A stretch of DNA of 14,364 nucleotides, taken from contig JANBTH010000585.1 of assembly GCA_027578815.1 (NCBI GenBank), forward strand, positions 1 to 14,364, written 5' to 3'. The stretch's first letter is position 1. Every line of letters begins with the position of its first letter. Of this stretch, positions 8,206 to 14,364 are shown piece by piece. This DNA comes from Coemansia sp. RSA 1804. Lineage: Eukaryota > Kickxellomycota > Kickxellomycetes > Kickxellales > Kickxellaceae. Below the pieces are notes generated by a model. It saw nothing but the letters and a program-made list of their open reading frames with translations. It was not told where the DNA came from and did no database searches. Both the position numbers and the translations under genes were made by a program.

Positions 8206-9411
8206 CTATCCACCAATCTTGATCATTGGGCGGTTTGGCATTTGCGACAAAATATCCAGACCCGCATGTGCCTGCTTCTTGCGTTTGACAGCGCTGCCTA
8301 TAGTCTGGATAATCTCCTCGTCTGAGCAACCAGCACGCAAGAGATCGCGCAGACTGACCTCTGTATTTCCAAACAAGCAAACCTTGAGGTTCCCGTCGGC
8401 CATTACGCGAACACGGTTGCATGAAGAGCAAAAGGAGTGGGTCATCGATGTGATAAACCCAAACTTGCCTTTATAGCCATTGATCTTGTACCCCTTTGCC
8501 GTGTGGTTGGATTCGAGCGGCAGGGTCTGGATGTTTTCAGCCCCATAGGTAGACGCAAGGCGCTCGAGAAGCTCACGGTACCCAACCATCTTGCGTTTGC
8601 CCCAGCGGTTCCCGTCGAAGGGCATGTACTCGATAAATCTTACGTCAATATCGTCGTCATGAGTCATTTCAACAAAGTTGGACACTTCTTCGTCGTTCTG
8701 ACCCCGCATAACCACCACATTGAGCTTGACAAAATCGAATCCAAGTTTTCCAGCATCGGCAACAGCCCTCAGCACGTGTTCGCACCCCTTGCGTCTGGTC
8801 ATCAGCTCGAATTTGCGCGGATCGCGGGTATCCAGCGATACGTTGAGCCCGTCCATGCCGGCTTGGCGCAGAAGCGGAAGCTTGCGCCGCAATGCAATGC
8901 CGTTGGTCGTCATTGCTATCTTGCGAAGCCCCAGCGGCCGAAGCTCGTCAAGCCCTTTTACCAAATCGACGATGTCTTTGCGCACTGTGGGTTCTCCGCC
9001 AGTCAGCCGAATCTTATCGACGCCCTGACTTACAAATATGCGTGCAACACGGATGATCTCGGGCGTTGTCAAGAGACGCTCGTTTGGTGTTAAATCAATG
9101 CCCTCTTCAGGCATACAGTACTGGCAGCGCAGGTTGCAGCGCTCGGTAATGGATATCCGCAGATAGTTGTGGAACCGGCCAAACAGATCGGTCAACACCG
9201 GAAGACTCTCCGCTTTGTTCGGCTCGCCAGATGAGCTACCTGTAATGCCTGTAGGTCTAGGAAAAGCAGCGCTATTGCTTAGGTGCCGCCTGCCAAGCAC
9301 ACCGTGATGAGACATTGTCCCCGTCGGCAGGCCGTGCGTAAAATGGCATGACGTGCGTGGTAGTAGCAGAGCACCAGCTCTTCTGTAAGTGTAGATACAT
9401 AATGAATTCAT
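8206..9411 (-). CDS. MOCS1A: GTP 3',8-cyclase (MoaA / MOCS1A), radical SAM
   Basis: A 401-residue single-exon radical S-adenosylmethionine enzyme that rearranges GTP to 3',8-cyclo-7,8-dihydro-GTP, step one of molybdenum cofactor synthesis, in the mitochondrial matrix. The radical-SAM cluster ligands are Cys92, Cys96 and Cys99 (CNLRCQYC), followed by the SAM-binding LTGGEPTVRKD. The C-terminal [4Fe-4S] cluster that binds substrate is Cys328, Cys331 and Cys345, spaced CX2CX13C as in MoaA. The protein ends in Ile-Gly-Gly; a C-terminal double glycine is conserved in the family and needed for activity. Residues 1-70 precede the enzyme core and are Arg/Ser-rich, consistent with a mitochondrial presequence. 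Starts at 9411 (Met1) or 9315 (Met33) both give such a leader; I chose the longer. The gene lies upstream of MoaC in the same direction. Confidence 0.97.
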   Translation of the reverse strand: MNSLCIYTYRRAGALLLPRTSCHFTHGLPTGTMSHHGVLGRRHLSNSAAFPRPTGITGSSSGEPNKAESLPVLTDLFGRFHNYLRISITERCNLRCQYCMPEEGIDLTPNERLLTTPEIIRVARIFVSQGVDKIRLTGGEPTVRKDIVDLVKGLDELRPLGLRKIAMTTNGIALRRKLPLLRQAGMDGLNVSLDTRDPRKFELMTRRKGCEHVLRAVADAGKLGFDFVKLNVVVMRGQNDEEVSNFVEMTHDDDIDVRFIEYMPFDGNRWGKRKMVGYRELLERLASTYGAENIQTLPLESNHTAKGYKINGYKGKFGFITSMTHSFCSSCNRVRVMADGNLKVCLFGNTEVSLRDLLRAGCSDEEIIQTIGSAVKRKKQAHAGLDILSQMPNRPMIKIGG

Positions 9412-10247
9412 TGTATGGTCGTTGCTTCTCTTTCCCTGACCACACGGGCTGTACTATACAAATAAAAATAGAAGCGAGTAGCGTTCGAGTAATAAAAAGG
9501 TTGCTAACAATAAAAAAGAATGAAAATAGAAAGAAAAAGGAATGAAAAATGAGGGAGAGAGGAAAGAAAAAGGGGGCGTTGAGGTGTGATCAAAGTCAAA
9601 GGCACCTGCCAAAACTACTTTTTTTTATCTTTAGTGCTAAATTTCAATCTCACCTGCCACAGGCCATTAAATTACACCTGAGGTCACATGCATTGTCAGC
9701 GATTGAGTTGTGAAAAGCATGCTATTCTTTAGTCTCCCGCTGACAGGCCGGAGGGTGTGCCTGTTTATGCAGGATCTGGTTGACGGGTAAAAGGAAGCAA
9801 GCTTTTCTCAAGAAAAAGGCAAACCAGCAAAGCTAAACAAATCACCCTAAATTCTCCGCAGCTTTTGCAGATGAAGTTCCATTAGCATTTGTTAAGCTAA
9901 GCGATAAAAGACTACACCAATTAACATTTTTGATAGGCGGATGGCTGCCTTGTTTTCTTCGCTAGTTTTATTCTGCTTCTGCTGAATTTAAACCACACAA
10001 ATGTTGCTTGCTTAGGCCAAAGCAGACGAAAGCCTGATTTTAGGGTAAAGCGTTTGTTAGCACACACGATGATATCAGAGTATATTGTTATGCTTGTAGA
10101 TAGATGAGATCGTCATATAAAAGCAGCATCCAGTCTGTAGTTTCATTTCTAAGTTTTTATTATTCAGAGAATATAGCAATTTGCTTATTTTTGAAAATCT
10201 AGTTACGTTTGAAGCATTTACAAATAAGTTACAAGTCATATTCATAT
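9412..10247. other. Intergenic region with an E-box-like cluster
   Basis: No gene is recognisable in these 836 bp. The left part should contain the MoaA promoter. It includes CACCTGCCA at 9603-9611 and 9651-9659, CACCTG at 9675-9680 and CACATG at 9685-9690. A 6-bp-stem hairpin lies at 9743-9764 (ACAGGC ... GCCTGT). TATAAAAG at 10116-10123 points rightwards, but no convincing plus-strand gene follows it; the next coding signal, the nuclease fragment, is on the other strand. Confidence 0.5.
9603..9690. promoter_or_regulatory. Cluster of CANNTG (E-box-like) motifs
   Basis: Within 88 bp there are two copies of CACCTGCCA, a further CACCTG and a CACATG, about 190-280 bp upstream of the MoaA start. 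CANNTG is the general bHLH recognition core; which factor, if any, binds here is unknown. CANNTG occurs often by chance, but the repeated 9-mer is less expected. Confidence 0.3.
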
Positions 10248-10922
10248 TTACAGAAGAGAGTCCGTTTCTGTCCAGGTTTCACTCGTGGCACTGCGAGAAT
10301 ACAGCCGGGAGCTCGCGTAAGCTACGCCAAAGCCGATGGCCAAGCCAATGTGGATGCATTCAACACAGCTCCCCAGCATCGACGCATACTTTGTCTTGCC
10401 GATCTGGTTCATTCCCTCTTCCGCCTTTGCCTTTCCAAAGTCTGGGTCGCCGGTCTTTTCGTTAGGAATGAACTTGAACTCCACGATCATGCCAAACTCG
10501 TTCCTCCGGTTCTTTGAGCTGTGGAGAAGCGTCACCCAGTCGCTCCTGCCCTGTCCTGCCGATAGTTCGCGAACTAGGACACAGTCTGCGCTGCTTACCT
10601 CAGACTGGCTTATATGTGTCAAAACGCCGTGCTTTGCAGCGTAATAGATCGCCAACACCGCAAGGTTGGCGTATTCGAACTCCCGGTACTTGTTGTGGTT
10701 TGCAAGCACTCTATGCGAGGCCGTTGCCAGGTAGCACAGAGTGTCGGTCCTACCTCTGTGCAGTTCGCCAAGCATATTCCCCTTCTGCATCATGATCTGG
10801 TCTTTTGATACATGTCGGAGAAGAAGCCCTTCCATCAGCGACTCCCAGACATACTGAAGCTTGCCATCCGGAATCCCGGCTGCGGTCGAACTGCGAAAAC
10901 TCAGCTGATGGCAGGTGGACCA
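10248..10922 (-). pseudogene. 5'-truncated PD-(D/E)xK nuclease-like (DUF1703-type) fragment
   Basis: The frame is open from just after a TAG (10923-10925) to a TAA at 10248-10250, about 224 codons. The first ATG (10835) falls well inside the conserved region: the residues before it (GIPDGKLQYVWESL) continue smoothly into the rest, so the gene's true start is missing. The C-terminal half has the restriction-endonuclease-fold signature: Asp99 in GRSDWVTLL, Glu119-x-Lys121 in MIVEFK and Gln144 in AEEGMNQIGKTKY (numbered from the 10835 Met), followed by a hydrophobic strand IHIGLAIGFGVAY. This order fits PDDEXK_9/DUF1703 domains, which in early fungi usually follow an AAA-ATPase-like domain. No ATPase part is visible upstream, where the DNA turns AT-rich. 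The TAG could instead be a splice acceptor (TACGATAG), making this a last exon. I favour a relic of an expanded multicopy family. Family assignment is from motif pattern only. Confidence 0.65.
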
Positions 10923-10925
10923 CTA

Positions 10926-11237
10926 TCGTAGACTTTCTTTTTTATGTTTTTCTTTAATAAATAATACTTAAGGACTCCCTTCTGAAACCATCTATTAGAA
11001 CTTTGAATACCGGTGCTTTTTATAGCCACCTATCATTCAATGTTTGAAAGAATACACTACTAAAGATCACATCCTATTTGGAAAATGCTATGCATGATGG
11101 TATTTGATGTTAACATTTGCATCGAATGTTAAAATCGTATATTCATCGTTAAAATCCATCCTGGAACCAACACTGATCACTCGACTATAAAAGTATTCTC
11201 TGTCTCTCACAAAACCACTTGAACTCTGAAAAAAAAA
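10926..11237. other. AT-rich spacer between nuclease fragment and prolyl-tRNA synthetase
   Basis: No ORF of interest. It holds a palindromic ATGTTAACAT near 11108-11117 and three GTTAA copies at 11109, 11128 and 11148, about 20 bp apart. TATAAAAG at 11186-11193 faces the 3' end of the synthetase gene, so a promoter role is doubtful. It presumably includes the synthetase 3' UTR; no AATAAA follows the stop on the minus strand. Confidence 0.4.
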
Positions 11238-13697
11238 CTAGTAAGAGCGGCCAAACAACGCGTAGCGCTTGGCGTCTTGGCCACACTGGACGCACTTTGT
11301 GACGCCCGGGACGATGGGGTTTTCGGTGGGCTGCTTGAACGGCAGACACAGGGACTTTGCGCCCATGGAGGGGGCTTTTTCGTCCTCGGGCTCATCGCCG
11401 CTGACGTCTCTCGTGCTCCGCTCCTTGATCTGATCCTCACAGACGGAGCGTTCGCACCAGGGGATCAGCACAAGACACTTGCTGCTGAGCGCCGGCACGA
11501 AATCGTCCCACTTGAGCACGGTCTTGATGCGGCTGTCCATGGTGGCGCGTGCCCTGGCAAGCATCTGGTCCTGGATGTTGATCAACAGCAGCTTCAGCGA
11601 CGATTCCAGCGACTCCATGGCCAGACTCGCCTTCTCGCCATTGTCGCGCCGCACGCTGAGCACGGAGTCCTTCTGCAGGTCCTTGGGCCCGATCTCCAGG
11701 CGCACAGGCACGCCGCGCATCTCCCAGTGGTTGAACTTGAAGCCCGCCGTGTACCCGTCGCGCAGATCGGTGTCGGCGCGCACGCCGGCGTGCTTGAGCC
11801 GCGCCTCGACGCCGAGACAGGCATCGGTGATCTTGGCGCGCAGATCGGCGCCGGTGTCGGCGGTGAGCCCGCAGGGGATGATGATGACCTGCGTCTCGGC
11901 TACGCGTGGCGGCATCACCAGGCCCTTGTCATCGCCGTGCACCATAACCATCACACCGATTGTGCGCGTCGACAGGCCCCACGACGTCTGGTGCACGTGG
12001 ATCTTGGGCTTATCGTCGCCGACCGCCTTGGGATCCTCCACGGCAATATTGAACATCTTGGAGAAGTTCTGGCCCAGGTAATGCGAGGTGCCGCCCTGGA
12101 TTCCGCGCCCGGCCTCTGGGATGAAGCCCTCCACCGTGGTGGTAGCGTCACCGCCCGCGAACTTCTCGTTCTCCGACTTGATGCCCTCAATTACCGGCAC
12201 CGCCAGCAGCTCCTCGTAGACACGACGGTACAGTGTCAGGATATCGCGCACCTCCGTCATCGCGCCCTCCTTGGTCAGATGCGCGCAATGGCCCTCCTGC
12301 CACAGGAACTCGCGCGTACGCAGGAACGGCTGCGGGTTCTTGAACTCCCAGCGCACCACGCTGCACCACTGGTTGGTCTTTAGCGGCAGATCACGGTGGG
12401 ACCGGATCCACTTGGCAAAGTACGGGTAGATCACAGTCTCTGATGTTGGCCGGATCGCCACCGGTTCGGGCAGATCCGACGACCCCGCCCTGGTCACCCA
12501 CGCCACCTCTGGCGCAAAGCCCTCCACGTGGTCCTTCTCGCGCTCAAGCGACTTGCGCGACACAAACATTGGGAAGTAGCAGTTCTTTACGCCAAGCGCG
12601 CGGATCCCGGCGTCGAAGAACTGCTGGATCTGCTCCCACACAAAGAACGCCGATGGCCGGATGATGTAGCAACCCGACACTTCTTCGTAGTAGCTCAGCA
12701 TGTCCGACCGCGTCAGCACCTGCTGGTACCACTTGGAGAAGTCCTCGCTCTTGGTAACCTCCACCCCAAGCTTGGCCGACCCAACCGCCTCCTCGGTCGT
12801 CTTCTTCTCCCCTGCCGCCTTTGCTGCTGCTGCCGGTTTCTTCTCTGCAGGCGCTGCTGCTGCAGGCGCCGCTTCCGCTGAAAAGTCCATCTCCGTGACA
12901 CTGCTCAGTCCACTAACCGATTTGATGAACGCCTGGAGCGTGTCGCCGGTGATAAAGACCGTGTGTGCGCTCTGCAGCGGATGCAGCGCAACCAGCCCAG
13001 CATCGGCCTGCAGCAGCGCCTTGTCCACAACCACATGGACATGCCCAATGTTCTCCTCGGGAACGTTGCCAAGCGCAAATGGCGAAACTACAAGCGAGAG
13101 TGTCATAATAGAAACAGATCAGTGTGGAAAGATCTCCAACCGCCAAGATCAAATCAGTAAACAGACATGTGGACACCACTAACGCACAATGCAGAACAAG
13201 CAGCCATATCCGAACAAGAAAGTAAACAAAGGGGCAAAAGGGGCAGACCCACACAAATCGAGGATGGTGAGTCACCACATCATCTCACACATTATCCTTC
13301 CTCCTCTTTTTACTCTTCTAACCACTCCACAACAACACAAGACGACGATGAAAAGAAAAGGTTGCTTACCAGATCCCTTCTGAGTTTTGAAGATGGTGCT
13401 CAGCACATCGTCATTAGCAAACCGAAGATCCTTAAGCTTGAGCTGCGTCCCAATAGCCTTTGCGTTGGTGGTCGAGTCACTTCTAGCAACAACCAGGACC
13501 GGAGCAATGGGCTCGGACTTTGGCTGCTTGGGCTTGAAAATAAGCGTCTTGGTCAGCTGGTACTTTGCCGGCACTCCGCTGGTGCTTGCGAGCGCCTCCG
13601 CCCACTGGTCAATTGTATCCACTGCGGCGTGTTCAACTGCCTGTTGGTTCAATCCAAGCGATGAAAGCTTCGACACGAGTGCGCTGACGTCCGACAT
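11238..13697 (-). CDS. Cytosolic prolyl-tRNA synthetase with N-terminal editing-like domain
   Basis: A 725-residue class II synthetase that charges tRNA-Pro with proline. It has two exons, 13697-13370 and 13087-11238, around a 282-nt phase-1 intron (GTAAGC ... CTTGTAG, branch-like CTGAT about 30 nt before the acceptor). Splicing joins KTQKGS to VSPFALGN, the continuous YbaK/ProX-type motif. Residues 1-175 form that editing-like domain. An Ala/Lys-rich linker (about 179-213) leads to the catalytic core, with the RPTSETVIY loop at 322-330, motif 2 from RWEF at 355 through FLWQEGH to 375, and SWGLSTRTIG near 478-487. The anticodon-binding domain is about 508-613. The eukaryote/archaeal-type C-terminal domain has four probable zinc ligands, Cys654, Cys659, Cys708 and Cys711, and the protein ends LFGRSY with a terminal Tyr, typical of this ProRS type. 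It is a stand-alone enzyme, not an EPRS fusion. Its third codon positions are strongly G/C-biased, consistent with high expression. Confidence 0.96.
13088..13369 (-). other. Intron in the prolyl-tRNA synthetase gene
   Basis: Donor GTAAGC begins at 13369 and the acceptor CTTGTAG ends at 13088 (minus strand). The donor falls after the first base of a codon, and removal restores Ser-Val-Ser-Pro-Phe. The intron contains an ATG at 13106-13104 that is in frame with exon 2 through the acceptor. Confidence 0.9.
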
Positions 13698-14142
13698 TAT
13701 TGCTTTTGCTAATGCTACTGTTTGCTGCGGGCTAGCTTGGCCAGATTGCTCTTTTGTCAGAAAGGAAAGAGGAAAAACAACAAAGAAACTGATTTGCAGT
13801 GTGGGAAGAGAAGAAAAGAAAAGAGGAACAGTCGATTTACCAAAGAAGTTTCACGGATTTTGCTATTCAGAGAGAAGGAAAAAAAGGTAAACAATAAAGG
13901 AAAATATCGAAATTGATGAAAATCAAGTCAATTATTTTTTCTTTCTATTTTTGCATTCCCAGATTTGATGGGCTTTTTCAACGGAAAATTTTCCTTCATT
14001 TCTTGCCTCGTTAAAATTCTCCTGGAGATCCAACTGTTTTCTGTCTGTTGTCTGACAACATGCACCCAAAGCGACTTACACACAAAAGAATGTTACTAAG
14101 TGAAAGGAAAGCGGTACTGCATTTTGTTGACAATTTTACTGA
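13698..14142 (-). promoter_or_regulatory. Promoter / leader of prolyl-tRNA synthetase
   Basis: This 445-bp non-coding region lies between the downstream end of the right-edge gene and the synthetase start. On the minus strand it is C/T-rich at about 13757-13895 (purine runs GAAGAGAAGAAAAG on the plus strand), the kind of pyrimidine tract found before start codons of highly expressed fungal genes. No clear TATA box is seen close to the start. Confidence 0.45.
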
Positions 14143-14364
14143 TCACCTCCATCCGGACTCGCCATTGCCACCATAGCGGTTGCCACTACTATTATTGCTT
14201 CGCTGGTACGGGTGGTAGCCATTGTTGCGTCCAGCAGATGGTGTGCCACGCCGTCCATCTCCACCGTCTCCATACCGCGGCTCGCTAGCATACCTGTCGT
14301 TGTTCCTCCTCGACCGATCGTCGTAGGACCCGTCGCGCCGCGAGTAGCGTGGTCTGCTGCTGTC
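14143..14364 (-). CDS. C-terminal part of an Arg/Gly/Asn-rich, RNA-binding-like protein (partial)
   Basis: The right edge cuts this gene, and only its last 73 codons are present (stop TGA at 14145-14143). The tail is low-complexity and rich in Arg, Ser, Asn, Gly and Tyr, with RYS, RYAS, PRYGDGG and NRYGG elements and no hydrophobic core, ending SGWR. Such RGG/RS-like disordered tails are common in RRM proteins, DEAD-box helicases and translation factors such as eIF4B, and usually bind RNA or partner proteins. No folded domain is visible, so the specific product cannot be named. The frame is continuous and the composition unlike the neighbouring spacer, so coding is likely. Confidence 0.7.
   Translation of the reverse strand, partial: DSSRPRYSRRDGSYDDRSRRNNDRYASEPRYGDGGDGRRGTPSAGRNNGYHPYQRSNNSSGNRYGGNGESGWR

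Noticed and set aside
8126..8431. MoaA-MoaC fusion by splicing past the MoaA stop
   Set aside because: The only donor-like GT at the MoaA end (GTGGAT) is weak and both ORFs are complete with their own leaders.
8437..9093. 218-codon plus-strand frame opposite MoaA
   Set aside because: Antisense shadow of a well-supported radical-SAM gene; no family resemblance.
9412..10247. Possible tRNA or other small RNA gene
   Set aside because: Scanning by eye for box A/box B pairs and snRNA hallmark motifs found none that fit together; a covariance-model scan was not possible here.
10181..10644. Plus-strand frames following TATAAAAG at 10116
   Set aside because: They lie antisense to the nuclease-like fragment, whose motifs are clear, and show no domain of their own.
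11277..12383. 368-codon open frame on the plus strand opposite ProRS
   Set aside because: It is a shadow of the GC-biased synthetase coding strand: no domain, His/Ala/Leu-rich composition, and it covers the catalytic core of a certain gene.
13272..13369. Extension of ProRS exon 1 past the GTAAGC donor
   Set aside because: The read-through tail is unlike the family, and splicing restores the conserved VSPFALGN motif in exon 2.

Overview
The window is nuclear DNA from a fungus. It shows short GT-AG introns, separate promoters, mitochondrial leader peptides, a CENP-X kinetochore histone-fold gene and a eukaryotic-type prolyl-tRNA synthetase. Separate MOCS1A and MOCS1B genes, a secreted S8 subtilase of the fungal/C5a-peptidase-like type and a PD-(D/E)xK (DUF1703-like) remnant fit an early-diverging lineage such as Kickxellomycotina (Coemansia-like). 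That placement is inference from memory of gene families, not a search result.

Layout. 1-2359 has no recognisable gene. It contains a strong purine/pyrimidine strand switch near 830 and one long low-complexity open frame. 2360-5002 (minus) is a secreted subtilisin-like protease with an intact catalytic tetrad. 5003-6719 is AT-rich and mostly empty, apart from a GC-richer island at about 6474-6602. 6720-7149 (plus) is a three-exon CENP-X/MHF2 gene. It converges, 55 bp stop to stop, on 7205-7816 (minus), cyclic pyranopterin monophosphate synthase (MoaC/MOCS1B). Upstream of that on the same strand, 8206-9411 is the radical-SAM GTP 3',8-cyclase (MoaA/MOCS1A). 9412-10247 is non-coding with an E-box-like cluster. 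10248-10922 (minus) is a 5'-truncated PD-(D/E)xK nuclease-like fragment. 11238-13697 (minus) is a two-exon cytosolic prolyl-tRNA synthetase with an N-terminal YbaK/editing-like domain. At the right edge, 14143-14364 (minus) is the 3' end of a gene with an Arg/Gly/Asn-rich tail typical of RNA-binding proteins.

Working together. MOCS1A and MOCS1B catalyse the two consecutive steps from GTP to cyclic pyranopterin monophosphate in mitochondria. They lie head-to-tail as separate ORFs, each with its own leader. The other genes are functionally unrelated neighbours, as is usual in a fungal chromosome. The least explained parts are the 5' intergenic region, the 6474-6602 island and the nuclease remnant. 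I found no CRISPR array, rRNA, tRNA or complete transposon.
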